This document shows, piece by piece, positions 30,088-40,423 of a DNA stretch of 64,000 nucleotides. The notes below the pieces were generated by a model. The model did no database searches. It was given only the letters and a program-made list of their open reading frames with translations, and was not told the origin of the DNA. The stretch spans positions 1,426,001-1,490,000 of the forward strand of contig NC_090773.1 in the NCBI RefSeq assembly GCF_001761485.1, in the 5' to 3' direction. The DNA comes from Yarrowia lipolytica. Taxonomy: Eukaryota; Ascomycota; Dipodascomycetes; Dipodascales. The translations under genes were made by a program, and so were the position numbers. Position 1 is the stretch's first letter; every line of letters starts with the position of its first letter.

Positions 30088-31674
30088 ATGACCACCAAAT
30101 ACCACAAACCCGACACGACGTCGTCGGCGTACGGACCTAATGCCGCCACCAGTGCAGCCCAGAGAGCCGCGGCAGCGTCTTCCACAGCCGCCACCCCGAC
30201 ACAGCAGTCCCCAGCAGTGTCCGCAGAAGTAGGCGACATCTCCTCCAGACCCGTTTCAGGAGTCGATTCGCTCTCACCCTCCAAGCCAGACGAAGTAGAG
30301 CCCCCCAAGGCCGTCGTCACGGAGCCCGAGCCCACCACAGACGTGACGCCTATCCCAGAGGCTGTCGTAGTTCCTCCTTCTTCTGCATCCCCCAACACCA
30401 GGCCTGTGGCCTCCAACACGGCATCGCACTCAAAGGCAGCTGCCCAGGCGGCCCCTAAGCAGGCGCAGAAGACGTCGTCGGCCGCGACAAACGCCGCAGT
30501 CGCCGCTGCATCGGGATCCGGGTCGGCTCCCCACCAGCCGCCCAAACGCCCCGGACACCAGCCACAGAAACCGGCTGCAGCCGACGAAGGCTTCATGTCC
30601 AAGCTGTGCTGTTGTTTCAGCTCTTCCGAGCCCGAGTACGACACGCAGACCCGACCTGCAACCGCTACTGGCGCTGGAGCTACTGCCTCCGCCTCATCTT
30701 CCACAGCTTATGAACCCAAGGTGATGGCCAGACCGGCAGCCAAGGACGCTGCCAGTGAGCGAAAGGATCAGCAGCAGCAGCAACAGCAACGGCAGCAACA
30801 GCAGCAACAACATAATGTCGACAGGCATGCTACTGACAATCAGGTCTCTCCTCAGGCGCACTCTCACGGCACAGGGGCCACTGGTGCTGTCGGTGCCGGT
30901 GCCGCCGTCGGTGCTGCTGGTGCCGCCGCTGTGGCCGCAACCACTGCACCTGCTGAGGCTGACACCCACGACGCCCACACAGCTAGCAACGCGGAACTTC
31001 AGGCCACACAAGTGGACAAGCTGGCAGACGACTCGTCTGCGTACGAGCTCAGCGACGTGATTCCTGCCAGCCAGGCGTCCGAGTTCTCCTCGGACCCGCG
31101 CTACTTTGCCCCCTCTCAAGGATGGCTCCTCAACCCCGTCAGCGACCAGCTAGCCGGACGCAAATGCCTCGTGCTTGATCTGGATGAAACGCTCGTGCAC
31201 TCGTCGTTCAAGTACATCCACCAGGCGGACTTTGTCATCCCCGTGGAGATTGAGGGCCAGTATCACAACGTTTATGTGATCAAGCGTCCCGGCGTGGACG
31301 AATTCATGAAGCGGGTGGGCGAGCTGTACGAGGTGGTCGTGTTCACGGCCTCTGTGAGCAAGTACGGCGATCCTCTGTTGGACCAGCTGGACATCCACAA
31401 CGTGGTGCATCACCGGCTGTTCCGAGAGTCGTGCTACAACCATCAGGGTAACTACATTAAGAACCTATCGCAGCTCGGCCGGCCTCTTAAGGACGTGATT
31501 ATTATCGACAACTCGCCTGCATCTTACATTTTCCATCCCCAGCATGCCATTCCTGTGAGCTCTTGGTTCTCAGACGCTCATGACAACGAGCTCTTGGACA
31601 TGTTGGACTTTTTGGAGGATATGTCTAAGCCGAAGGTGGAGGATGTGTCTCTTGTGTTGGACGTCAACATGTAG
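30088..31674 (+). CDS. PSR1: Psr1/Psr2-type membrane-associated phosphatase (FCP1/SCP family)
   Basis: The 528-residue product has a C-terminal FCP1-like phosphatase domain (about 355-528) nearly colinear with yeast Psr1. The catalytic signature [13 protein letters not shown] puts the nucleophile and acid at D364 and D366; [14 protein letters not shown] and [16 protein letters not shown] follow. Psr1/2 sit at the plasma membrane and act in the general stress response with Whi2. The N-terminal 350 residues are Ala/Pro/Ser-rich, with a polyglutamine stretch at about 228-241. A Cys triplet in MSKLCCCF (170-177) looks like a palmitoylation site. Yeast Psr1 has its Cys pair near residue 10, so Met170 (ATG at 30595) is a possible alternative start giving 359 residues. 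I keep the first ATG because codon use upstream looks coding. Confidence 0.88.
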   Translation: MTTKYHKPDTTSSAYGPNAATSAAQRAAAASSTAATPTQQSPAVSAEVGDISSRPVSGVDSLSPSKPDEVEPPKAVVTEPEPTTDVTPIPEAVVVPPSSASPNTRPVASNTASHSKAAAQAAPKQAQKTSSAATNAAVAAASGSGSAPHQPPKRPGHQPQKPAAADEGFMSKLCCCFSSSEPEYDTQTRPATATGAGATASASSSTAYEPKVMARPAAKDAASERKDQQQQQQQRQQQQQQHNVDRHATDNQVSPQAHSHGTGATGAVGAGAAVGAAGAAAVAATTAPAEADTHDAHTASNAELQATQVDKLADDSSAYELSDVIPASQASEFSSDPRYFAPSQGWLLNPVSDQLAGRKCLVLDLDETLVHSSFKYIHQADFVIPVEIEGQYHNVYVIKRPGVDEFMKRVGELYEVVVFTASVSKYGDPLLDQLDIHNVVHHRLFRESCYNHQGNYIKNLSQLGRPLKDVIIIDNSPASYIFHPQHAIPVSSWFSDAHDNELLDMLDFLEDMSKPKVEDVSLVLDVNM

Positions 31675-32556
31675 GTGCGACAAGAGATGCGGCGCCCTAC
31701 GCTTGAGGGTGCGCGCGCTAAAACCTTGAGGATGTGCATCCACGAGGAGTGCATGATGCGGGAGTCGCGGCATTGATCTGGTTATCGTGGAATGGTGCCC
31801 ATTCATCGTGCAATGCTCTCATGAAAAAGGTGTACAAAGGAGAGGACGTGGCTGTGTTGCATAGTCAATAGCGTCCTGATGCTACAAGTGTCTGCATGCT
31901 AGAATGGCAGCGCCTTAGGTGCTGCTCAAAACTATATATACATCTATATATATCGCCTAGAGCGACTAATGTAATTAATTTAATTTATTACCACTTTTGA
32001 GGGACAATCAGCAGTGATTGGGCATGGCCGGGTTATGTGGACGGCTTCAGGCGACAGATACAACTGATCAAGGCGTCCGTCCGGTGAATGTGCTCATAGG
32101 TCTAAGGTGTGAGCCCAATATGGTATATGAGTACCAACTACTTGTAATACAGTCATGATTTAGCAGCTTGTGGTGAGAGTGGAGGAGATGTTAATACAGT
32201 ATACTGATGGGCCGAGTCCTGTAGCTCTCGGCCGTCACAGGTCCATTCGCTAGAGGTATATTTCATTCGCACCCATCTTCATTTTTCATAATCAAATTCC
32301 CTCAACTGTGTTCAAGGTTACTTACGGCCCCGTCTATATTTCACCTCGATTATATCCTGCATGCAACGTAAAATGGGTCTGTCCAAACCTCCGCTTCTTG
32401 GTACCCAGGGCTTCGACAGAGACAAGTTTCGAGCGCGATAAGCGAAAGGGTGCAACTGCAAGCGACATAAATCTGACACAGACACGCATTGACGTGGATA
32501 GCGGATTTGAAAAGCGGCAAATAGACGAGACCCAGCCCTGAACCACTTACGTCAAC
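31675..32556. other. Intergenic region PSR1-like/UBC6-like
   Basis: An 882-bp tandem gap with the PSR1 3' end and the E2 promoter. AT-rich TATATA blocks lie near 31934-31952, possibly 3'-end signals. No gene seen. Confidence 0.5.
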
Positions 32557-33315
32557 ATGGCATCTCCGGCAGGATTCAAACGACTTACCAAGGAGTACCA
32601 GCGCATCCAGGATGAGCCCGTTCCCTATATTCTGACTCGCCCGACCGATGCCAACATTCTGGAGTGGTACTACGTGATCCAGGGACCTCCCGATACGGAT
32701 TACGAAGGAGGCCAGTACCTGGGAAAGGTGGTGTTTCCCTCCCAATATCCGTATGCTCCTCCCAGCATTCGCATGTTGACGCCCAGTGGCCGGTTTCTGC
32801 CTGACACCCGGCTATGTCTGAGCATTTCCGACTACCATCCCGAGTCGTGGAACCCCTCGTGGGGCATGGGTACCATCATGACTGGTCTCCTGTCGTTCAT
32901 GACGGGCACAGAGCACTCTACGGGCTGCGACACGGCCACCAACTCGTTTGGACGCAAGAAGCTGGCCCAGGAGTCACACGCATGGAATGAGCGCAATGAG
33001 CATTTCAAAAAGTGGTTCGAAAACAGACAGCATGTGGAAAAGTGCATGACCACCGCGATCCAGACCAGTAAGGGGGAGAAGAAGGTAGACATCAAGGAGA
33101 CTAGCAAATCTACAAGTGCTCCCACGGCCACTGTGATCTCTTCGGCCTCAGCAGCCTCAGCAGACTCTTCCAGCTCTCCCACTTCGGAGAAACACAAAAA
33201 GCCAGAAGTTATTGATCTGGACGACTCTCCTCCTTCCACACCTAGAGTCAAGAAGAAGAAGAAGAAGCCCGAGGTTCAAGGAGACTCTGAGTTTGAACCG
33301 ATTCTGCTGGATTAA
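32557..33315 (+). CDS. Ubc6-like ubiquitin-conjugating enzyme without a membrane anchor
   Basis: The 252-residue product has a UBC domain (1-155) of the Ubc6/UBE2J2 class. It begins FKRLTKEYQRIQDEPVPYIL and carries the catalytic Cys87 in RFLPDTRLCLSISDYHPESW, plus the class-specific NPSWGMGTIMTGLLSFM. Classical Ubc6 ends in a hydrophobic anchor in the ER membrane for ERAD. Here the tail (160-252) has no hydrophobic segment. Instead it has a Ser/Ala-rich linker, then PEVIDLDDSPPSTP (216-229), which reads as a SUMO-interaction motif with acidic and Ser-Pro flanks, then six Lys (232-237), a likely nuclear signal. I looked for a missed 3' exon and found no donor-acceptor pair that adds one. The role is probably not that of ERAD Ubc6 (inference). 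It converges on RPT3. Confidence 0.85.
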   Translation: MASPAGFKRLTKEYQRIQDEPVPYILTRPTDANILEWYYVIQGPPDTDYEGGQYLGKVVFPSQYPYAPPSIRMLTPSGRFLPDTRLCLSISDYHPESWNPSWGMGTIMTGLLSFMTGTEHSTGCDTATNSFGRKKLAQESHAWNERNEHFKKWFENRQHVEKCMTTAIQTSKGEKKVDIKETSKSTSAPTATVISSASAASADSSSSPTSEKHKKPEVIDLDDSPPSTPRVKKKKKKPEVQGDSEFEPILLD

Positions 33316-33736
33316 GGGACGAGTATGCGAGTGCAGCAACTCGAGTGGACAACATCTCTTGTCTGTGTATGAAAACCGCTGGCCTTTGATCTAGGTTCTC
33401 CAATTTTCAATGGGAAGTGCTCAACGGATCATCAGAAACAGGAAATAGGCGTGTTGAGTGAATCACGTGACATCCTTTATGGTGTTCTCATTGTTACTGA
33501 ATCGTTGTCATCTCGTCCTAATACATGGTTTTGTACCTCGTCAGCGGGCCTAGACGAGTATAGTTAACTAAATGGTCTTATGAGAATTAATTACTTGTGA
33601 GTAATTTTAAAAAAACTTATCCCGATTTTCACGAGTCACATCAACTGTTTTATCATTCTAAGCATGAAAATGCAATGTATATACCTATAACTTCCCGCTC
33701 CATCTCCCTGCGCTGTCTATGGCACTCGCAAGTGGT
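33316..33736. other. Convergent intergenic region UBC6-like/RPT3
   Basis: A 421-bp region with two 3' ends. A perfect 7-bp stem with a 4-nt loop (AATTACT-TGTG-AGTAATT, 33589-33606) followed by TTTTAAAAAA could form a hairpin in the transcripts. No gene seen. Confidence 0.5.
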
Positions 33737-34951
33737 TTACTTGTAGAACTCAAACTTGTCCTTGTCGCTTCCCACCTTGACCTGGGCAGAGTAGGCCTCC
33801 TCCAGATCGCTCTGGATGATGACGTATCGATTCTTTCGAACGGCCCGCAGACCGGCCTCCTGCATGATGGCCGCGATGATGGCACCAGAAAGAGGGTCGT
33901 TTCGAATGATGAGAGCGTCCAGGTCACACTCGGGAGCCAGAGACATCTTGGAGGCGATGGTGGAGAAAATCAGACGTCGTTCTCGGCGGTCTCGCAGGTT
34001 GGGGAACTCGATCTTTCGGTCCAGTCGACCGGGACGCAGCAGAGCAGGATCCAGTGTGTCTGCTCGGTTGGTGGCCATGATCACCTTGACGTTGGAGGTC
34101 TGGTCGAAACCGTCCATCTGGTTGAGCAGCTCCAGCAGGATACGCTGGACCTCTCTGTCGGCACCGGTCTGTGCATCGAAACGCTTCGTGGCGATGGCGT
34201 CGATCTCGTCGATGAAAATGATGGATGGCGAGTTTTCTCGGGCCAGTCGGAAAATGTCTCTGACCATTCGAGGACCCTCTCCCAGATACTTTTGCACAAA
34301 CTCGGAGCCCACCACTCGAATGAACGATGCCGTGGTGTTGTTTGCCACCGCCTTGACCAGCATGGTCTTGCCGGTTCCAGGAGGGCCAAAAAGCAGAACA
34401 CCTCGAGGAGGATCAATACCAATCTGTTTGTAGAGCTCAAATTGTGTTAGAGGCAGCTCCACAGCCTCCCGGATCTCCTGCTTCTGGATGTCAAGGCCTC
34501 CCACGTCGGCGTAGGAGACATCGGGCTTCTCATCAGGCCGCAGCATGGCGATAGACGAATCAGCCTCCGGAGGCAGAATGTCGACCAGCGCGTTGGAGTG
34601 TCGATGCAACGCCACCGATGACGAGGGCTTGAGCAGCTCCCGATCGAGTGTGGACAGGATTCTCACGACATAGTTGGAGCCGGTGGTGGACGCCACAATA
34701 CCTGTTTGTTGATCAATGGGCTCCAGAAACTGTCCAATCACCAGTGGCACCGACTGGATCCGCTTGACCTCCTCCTGGGCTCGCACCAGCTCGCGCTTCA
34801 GGTGGCGCTGCTCGTCTTTGATGTACTCTTCCTGAAGAGAGATAAGTTCGTATTCCCGCTCCAGCTGCTTCAATCGACGGTAATAGTCCTCGGGGGTCGC
34901 CGAGGAAGGTAGAGAATGCTCGCCGGCAGGTTTCGCAATTTCTATGGTCAT
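33737..34951 (-). CDS. RPT3: 26S proteasome regulatory subunit Rpt3 (AAA ATPase)
   Basis: The 404-residue product is a base ATPase of the 19S particle. The N-terminal coiled coil (about 20-66) contains [20 protein letters not shown] and leads to the OB-domain block [15 protein letters not shown]. The AAA module has Walker A GPPGTGKT (189-196), Walker B IIFIDEID (244-251) and RPGRLDRK. The last three residues FYK are the Rpt3 gate-opening (HbYX-type) tail that docks into the 20S ring. Almost every block matches human PSMC4 and yeast Rpt3. The start [10 protein letters not shown] is the first in-frame ATG. Unlike RPT1, I see no PACE box nearby; a doubled TTAGGG-type site lies 94 bp upstream. 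Confidence 0.96.
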   Translation of the reverse strand: MTIEIAKPAGEHSLPSSATPEDYYRRLKQLEREYELISLQEEYIKDEQRHLKRELVRAQEEVKRIQSVPLVIGQFLEPIDQQTGIVASTTGSNYVVRILSTLDRELLKPSSSVALHRHSNALVDILPPEADSSIAMLRPDEKPDVSYADVGGLDIQKQEIREAVELPLTQFELYKQIGIDPPRGVLLFGPPGTGKTMLVKAVANNTTASFIRVVGSEFVQKYLGEGPRMVRDIFRLARENSPSIIFIDEIDAIATKRFDAQTGADREVQRILLELLNQMDGFDQTSNVKVIMATNRADTLDPALLRPGRLDRKIEFPNLRDRRERRLIFSTIASKMSLAPECDLDALIIRNDPLSGAIIAAIMQEAGLRAVRKNRYVIIQSDLEEAYSAQVKVGSDKDKFEFYK

Positions 34952-35608
34952 TTTTCAGGTCGGTTGAAGAGAGATTGTATGTGTTGTTGTGTCAAAGAGT
35001 TGTGTGGTAATGGGTGAGGTGGTGATTGCCTTTGGGCACGGGTCAACCCTAACCCTGTGGCGTCTTGGAGAAGAGGTGGGAAATGAAGCCGAAAGGGGGG
35101 GGCTTATTGGAATAGATTGATGACACAAGGGGAGATATCAGGTCGTTTAAATAGTTTCTGTCTTTTTATATTCTTTATCAAGAAAGTAATACGTGAGTTA
35201 GATGTCCTGTTATGTTCTACTTCTTCATGACCAACTATAATGTATATGTTTTGTTGAGGACAATAAGTAAAACTTCAATCTCGCCAAGTTTTTTTTTGGT
35301 TAGACTGCAAGTTGGTTTTGTGGTAGTTTTCGATACGCTCTTTCGTTTACTGAAGTGTTCAACCTTCCATATTGCAATATCAGGACAGTGTGTCCAGGTT
35401 AAGGATTCTACCAATAGGCCATGTGTACACGGTCAAAGGAGGCATTTGTAATACTCTTAAGAGCTATTGAGTATGTATGAACTCATCGATAGTGAACTTG
35501 TACTAATAGTTTACAGCGTCTTTTACCATCTACAATAATACCCATGCGTATCTCATTGCAATATAGCCCTACCCAGGTACACGGTCCTATTCACTCCGTC
35601 TCCCCTCA
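34952..35608. other. Intergenic region RPT3/SET5
   Basis: A 657-bp tandem gap holding the RPT3 promoter with its TTAGGG pair and the SET5 3' end. No gene seen. Confidence 0.5.
35045..35056 (-). promoter_or_regulatory. Double TTAGGG-type (Tbf1-like) site upstream of RPT3
   Basis: AACCCTAACCCT holds two tandem copies of the TTAGGG core on the gene strand, 94 bp from the RPT3 ATG. Tbf1 and related Myb proteins bind this core in yeast promoters. Use here is inferred. Confidence 0.45.
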
Positions 35609-36856
35609 TCATGCCACCACCTCAGGCTCCTTATCGAAATGAACACTTCGGGTTCTGGTTCGAGTTCGCTCCTTCTTCTCCTCCTTCATCTCCTTGCGCT
35701 TGTGCTCAATGGTCCAGTTGGACACCAGCTCGTCCAGGTATTCCATCTCCTCTCTCTCCTCCCTCTTGCACCGGGTACAGTTGCAGTTGAAGCCCCAGTT
35801 GACTCGCAGATTGTATCGTCGGTCATCCAACTGGTGCTCAGGGTTTACATACGTGGTGAACAGTTCTTCTCCGGTCTTGATATCTCGCTTGGCACGCACA
35901 GAAATGCCCTGCGTTCGGCCCACGTTCTTGACATCCACATTGGGTTCGCACGAGTGGTTGAGATGACTCTGGGTTAAGTACATGTTTCCGTCCACGTTGT
36001 TAATGTTGAACATGCCTAGTCCGGGCAGAAAGTCCTTCTCGTAAGAAAACTCCGTGTCCAATAGTAGCTTGTCCAGCATTTCGTAGCCCTTCTTCCACAG
36101 CACCTCAGACTGCTCGGACGCAAACAGTGAGTTGGACTGCTCCACGGCCTTGTGGCGCTCATCCTGGCCGACCCGCGCAAACGCCATCATCTGCTTCTGC
36201 ACCTCGTCCTTTTTAGGGTCTCTGATGACCCGCAGCCACAGTAGGCCCAGAGCATACAGAGCCATCCAGCCATTTTCCACACAGAAGTCCTCAAAGGCAC
36301 GCCACTCCACCCTCGTCACTTTCCCATGCCTACTCTCGTGCCACATGGCCACATGAGTGACGTCCTTCTTCTTGCACTGGTTGTCGCACCACTTGGCAGC
36401 ACAAGACGGACATTCCACTCCATTGTGCGACTGGAAGGGCCGCGAACAAAAGGCACAGCCCATGCCCTTACGCATGATACCAACATGCTCCAGAGGAGGA
36501 ACCAGCAGAAACGCCTGCTCGTTCCACAGCTCCTCGTCCTTCTTGATATCCTTCTTGGCATATAGGCCCTTGCCTCGGTTCTTGGCAATGTTGAGGGTCA
36601 CTTTTTCAGGCATATCGAGCCCTGGAGTCGCGTGCGACATAATAGACCCCGCGTAGCAGAACTTTTCCTGGTTCAGACCCAGGTTGGCAGCCTTCATAAC
36701 CGTCTTGACTCGCTTTTCACTCAACTGCCAGTCCGAGTGGGTCAGCTTCACCAGTCCTGTGAGCTTCGCGGCCCCGAGCTTTTCGGTGGCCTTGTCTTTG
36801 CGCCAGATGTCGACCACGGCCTGGACGATTTCTCGGTCGTTGGGTACGGTGCTCAT
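35609..36856 (-). CDS. SET5: Set5-type histone H4 lysine methyltransferase (SET domain)
   Basis: The 415-residue product matches Set5, a chromatin-bound enzyme reported to monomethylate H4 K5/K8/K12. A helical N-terminal part (about 1-85) ends near the start of the split SET domain (KVTLNIAKNRGKGLYAKKDIKKDEEL). A Cys/His-rich insert follows (CAFCSRPF, ECPSCAAKWCDNQCKK), resembling the MYND-like insert of Set5/SMYD proteins. The catalytic core shows LNHSCEPNVDV and GEELFTTYVNPEHQLDDRR; the post-SET cysteines are CNCTRCK. The C-terminus is Lys/Glu/Arg-rich and ends SVHFDKEPEVVA, like the yeast SVRFD tail. The start is the ATG at 36856; 12 further open codons upstream begin with GTG, not ATG. 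Confidence 0.9.
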   Translation of the reverse strand: MSTVPNDREIVQAVVDIWRKDKATEKLGAAKLTGLVKLTHSDWQLSEKRVKTVMKAANLGLNQEKFCYAGSIMSHATPGLDMPEKVTLNIAKNRGKGLYAKKDIKKDEELWNEQAFLLVPPLEHVGIMRKGMGCAFCSRPFQSHNGVECPSCAAKWCDNQCKKKDVTHVAMWHESRHGKVTRVEWRAFEDFCVENGWMALYALGLLWLRVIRDPKKDEVQKQMMAFARVGQDERHKAVEQSNSLFASEQSEVLWKKGYEMLDKLLLDTEFSYEKDFLPGLGMFNINNVDGNMYLTQSHLNHSCEPNVDVKNVGRTQGISVRAKRDIKTGEELFTTYVNPEHQLDDRRYNLRVNWGFNCNCTRCKREEREEMEYLDELVSNWTIEHKRKEMKEEKKERTRTRTRSVHFDKEPEVVA

Positions 36857-37917
36857 TAGTGATATCGGATGGTAGTCGTAGGAGCTCAGCACTTCGATTC
36901 ACTTCGTCTTTATTTTTCACTCTGCACGTTAAAACGGTTTAGTGTTTCGAGTGGATAGGATAGCGGGGTGGATGAGAGGTATCTTGAGAGACGGCAGGGT
37001 CATTTTCAAGACCTTGATCAACTCAGCAAGGAAGTCTGGCCCTATTGCTCTCTTCCTGGACCTTTTTTGGCATCTCTAGTGTCTTTTCTTTTGACGCTCT
37101 CTTAAATATCGCTTACTGCACTCTCCGTTTAACCGAGATAAGACACTTCGATAAGAGCACTGGTAGCATAATACGGCGAGAGAAAGAGAGACTTGGCAAC
37201 ATGTTTTGCACGACAAACTGGGGTCAAAGCAGACGTCTCGCAGACCCAGCATTTAGACCTGCCATAAATGACAGCGGAAGACATCCCCTTTGCATAATAC
37301 GGCTACTAGTGGAACTTAAAACGACGGAGAACAGGTTGGAGAGGTGGTACCGGAATGGAAGTTGAAACCCGCGCTTCTAGAGCTGTACCGAATCGGATCT
37401 TGTTTTGTATTGGTACAAAATTCCGACTCTCTAGCGTGTGTGTATTGCTCTGTTTCCACGCCTTCTGGTGCAACTTAAGCTTCCTATTTACTTTCGTTTA
37501 CCTGCCGCTAGCGACTTCTTAAATGGAGTGTATCGGGGTAGTTATTTTAGACATCTATTGGAGCGGAGCGACTTTCCGAATCAAATTCGCCGGTTTCTAT
37601 ACCTATTCCTAGTCTGTTCCTGTCTCTTTCCTCTTATAACGAGCCCAAAACTATCCCAATGAGTATTACTTGAACTTCCAACCAATGCTACTAACTAGTA
37701 GCTCACTAACTCTAATATCTCTGGTTCGGGGTTAGGGTTGAATTTTTGTGTGGACTAATAAGCTTCGTGACCCAATTTACCCTGGTAAATACCCTCCAAA
37801 CGGGATATTAGAGCACGAAGTCTGATTGGCCCGAGCGCCATTTTGACACCCAAGTTTTAACACCCGGCATATTCTCGAAGCACAACAGCCTCTTAGAGAA
37901 CCAAACGACACAACAAA
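36857..37917. other. Divergent intergenic region SET5/ATP17
   Basis: A 1.06-kb region between divergent starts. It includes a GGGGTTAGGGTT site (37728-37739) and two copies of GCATAATACGGC (near 37165 and 37291) in an AT-rich setting. Short frames lack coding character. A decayed repeat cannot be excluded, but I see no element ends. Confidence 0.45.
37728..37739 (+). promoter_or_regulatory. TTAGGG-type (Tbf1-like) site upstream of ATP17
   Basis: GGGGTTAGGGTT contains the TTAGGG core about 180 bp upstream of the ATP17 start. The same core occurs upstream of RPT3 and near 1207 and 42533. Confidence 0.4.
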
Positions 37918-38871
37918 ATGTCCATGATCTTCCGACGACAGCTCTCCACCCTCATCCCCCCCAAGGTGGCTTCTCCTGCTGTGAGTACCAAAAAAAAGAA
38001 TTGCAATGTGCCACGTGGCATGGAGCTATGTGACCGACAAGTGACACTTGCACGACGAATGAAACAACTCGACACTGAACAACACAAAGGCTGGAAAGGC
38101 AGGCGGAGAAGGACGAATTGATGTGGTGGCCTGTTTGTGGCACGCGTGGGGTTTTTGTTGGATGATTGATGCCCCAATTGGAGTGTGATGATGGGTTGAA
38201 CGTGATGGACGTGCGTGGTAGTGGTGCGTGGTTATTTGTGCGCGGTGATGTGATGTGTGGATGTGGTCGGGGCGTGTTTGTGATGTGGCAGGTTCAATCA
38301 TGTCAATGGTGTGATATCCATCCCTCAATGTGAAATTGATATCAGATTGACGTCTTTAGATACACGTCATGCGACACATTGAACACCACCCAGGGCAAGC
38401 ACAGCAACACACTCGACCATCAAGAGGACCACGAAGCGCAACCCCATGTCAATATCCAACGTCGATCACGAGACACCTGTTGTCTTCATTGGAACCATCG
38501 GTCAACTACCCCACGCCATTCAAGCACAACACTACTGAGTTCAAGTCCACTCCATTCGTCGTGTCGCATACATTACACATGTGATGAACCACTTGCTTGA
38601 CATTTAACTAACACAGACCCTCCACGGAGCCCCCAACGCTAAGCGAATGGCCGATGTTGTGTCTTTCTACAAGGCCCTTCCCCAGGGAGCTGCCCCCGCT
38701 CTTCCCAAGACCGCCAACCCCTTCAAGCTTTACTACCGAAAGTACTTTCACCCCAAGTCCGGTAAGGCTTCTGGTGCTCCCCTCCTGCATCTGATTCTCG
38801 GTATCTTCCTCTTTGGATACATCTCCGACTACCAGTTCCACCTCAAGCACCACAAGAACGGTGCTCACTAA
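37918..38871 (+). CDS. ATP17: ATP synthase subunit f (Atp17), two exons
   Basis: Coding parts are 37918-37980 and 38617-38871; the 636-bp intron has a GTGAGT donor and a CTAACACAG acceptor. The 105-residue product is subunit f of the mitochondrial F1Fo ATP synthase, an inner-membrane stalk component. Exon 1 encodes a presequence-like start (MSMIFRRQLSTLIPPKVASPA) matching yeast Atp17 (STLIPPKV). Exon 2 holds APNAKRMADVVSFYKALPQG, then a single membrane helix (LHLILGIFLFGYI) and the tail DYQFHLKHHK. Length matches the yeast protein. Phase-0 splicing is required to join the conserved STLIPPKV and APNAKR blocks. The intron is one of the longest in the window; I found no snoRNA boxes at sensible spacing in it. 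Confidence 0.94.
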
Positions 38872-39522
38872 ATATAACCTTTTGTCTAAAGAATGAATTA
38901 CGATTAGATTATTACTGAAGAGTAGGGTGTTGGTCTACTTGCTGTTACTGAGCGCTACAGCCTTGTGTGCATCGCGACGTAACTACGTGGCTGCCTACCT
39001 ACCGATACCAAAGTTGTAGTGTTGCACTCAGACTCGCACAAATCTGATTCTCCATCGTTTTGATATCAATACCGGTTGACTGAATGACTGAATGGTTAAG
39101 TTATGCTCATCTGGTACGGTGTATTATTGTATTGCATTTGTAGCAATACTGTATTGGTTGTGTGTCCAGCTCGTACCGATGTGCGTTAAATACTCGTATT
39201 CTTTCACGGGGTTGGACTTGAATATAGAAGAGCATTGAGATAGAACCAATAATGATATTAAAACTAGGACTTGAAAAGGATTCTACAAACACGTGGTAGG
39301 AATGATTAACTGTGTTTTTTGGCGACTTTGTCTCGAATTGACCTTTTTGAACATCCTGTTATGGTGCCTCGATTGACCATGTATATGGTGGGTGAGCATG
39401 AAGTCTAGGAGAGAGAGTATAGGAATTGAAATCGAAAGGAGATCAGCGACGGAAATTTCAGAAGGAGGAATGTACAGGTACAGGTACCTTGTATAGTATT
39501 TGCAACGGCACTCCCAGTCATC

Positions 39523-39540
39523 AGTACAAGTACTTGTACT
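39523..39540. repeat. Perfect 18-bp GTAC-centred palindrome
   Basis: AGTACAAGTACTTGTACT equals its own reverse complement. It lies in a cluster of related GTAC repeats (39470-40070). Confidence 0.9.
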
Positions 39541-40322
39541 TTTAGGAGAAGCAAAACTTCGATTGTCGCAGTGTACGGCCAAGGCGCAACATTCCCCTCT
39601 TCGAAGAGCCAAACTGGTGTCCCCAGCTCGATTAACGGGCTCGACTGTGAGTCGAAGCTCATTTCCTTTATACACAAGTTCCAGTTCGATTCAGAGTCGA
39701 GAACAAGCCGCGAGGAGAGAGATTAAGGGGGATCCGCCTCTGAAGATGAAAACAACGTACTTGTACTTAGAGTATCATTACTGGAACACTGTACTTTTAC
39801 ATTGTACTTGTATGTTACTGTATCTTTACAAGAACTTGCACCATAGATATCACCTGTTCTATTCCTCCGTTTGCGACCCAGCTCAGATCACGTTGTATGT
39901 ACTACTTGTAGACTCTCCGAACCGAGTAGAAGTACCTGGTGCGGTATGTAACACAATTACTCAGGTTGTAAATCCAACTGCGACAATCAAAGCGCAAGTA
40001 CAAGTAATCGTACGTGACTCTTCGTACAAATACCGTAGGGTACTTGGAGCATATACTGATGTCTTACTCCACTCTCTCCTACCCAGAACAGATCACAACT
40101 TCAAAGGAGAAGGACAACCCGCACCATAGAATGTTGCAAGAATGTTTTATTCTGTGGGGTACCTAGCTGTGACCGAAGCGATGAAGATTCTTTTCGGGAA
40201 ACCCTGGATCTATCATTTTCGACTGTTCCTTCCTGAACAGGCTAGGCTGGTTTTGCTTTCGGACTCCGCTGAAGTCGGTGCTGCAAGACAAGCCACACAC
40301 AAGAACAGTTCAAACCGCGACC

Positions 40323-40328
40323 CACGTG
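40323..40328. promoter_or_regulatory. CACGTG box 1 of 4 upstream of the AVT-like gene
   Basis: E-box CACGTG, the core bound by Cbf1/Pho4-type bHLH proteins; 746 bp upstream of the transporter ATG. Confidence 0.3.
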
Positions 40329-40385
40329 ATACAAACGTTAGTCTGTCGCACGCAACAAAGCAGCGACCGCCACACCTGTCTCTAT

Positions 40386-40391
40386 CACGTG
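40386..40391. promoter_or_regulatory. CACGTG box 2 of 4 upstream of the AVT-like gene
   Basis: Second CACGTG, 10 bases before the poly-T tract. Confidence 0.3.
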
Positions 40392-40400
40392 AGCAACAGG

Positions 40401-40423
40401 TTTTTTTTTTTTTTTTTTTTTTT
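40401..40423. repeat. Poly-T tract, 23 nt
   Basis: Uninterrupted run of T in the transporter upstream region. A likely nucleosome-excluding tract or a replication-slippage product. Confidence 0.9.

Noticed and set aside
36930-37800. Possible decayed LTR or other mobile element between SET5 and ATP17
   Set aside because: Two copies of GCATAATACGGC are not enough; no element ends, target duplication or coding remnant found.
38186-38540. snoRNA in the ATP17 intron (a GTGATGA C-box-like word)
   Set aside because: The nearest CTGA D-box is about 350 bases away with no terminal stem.
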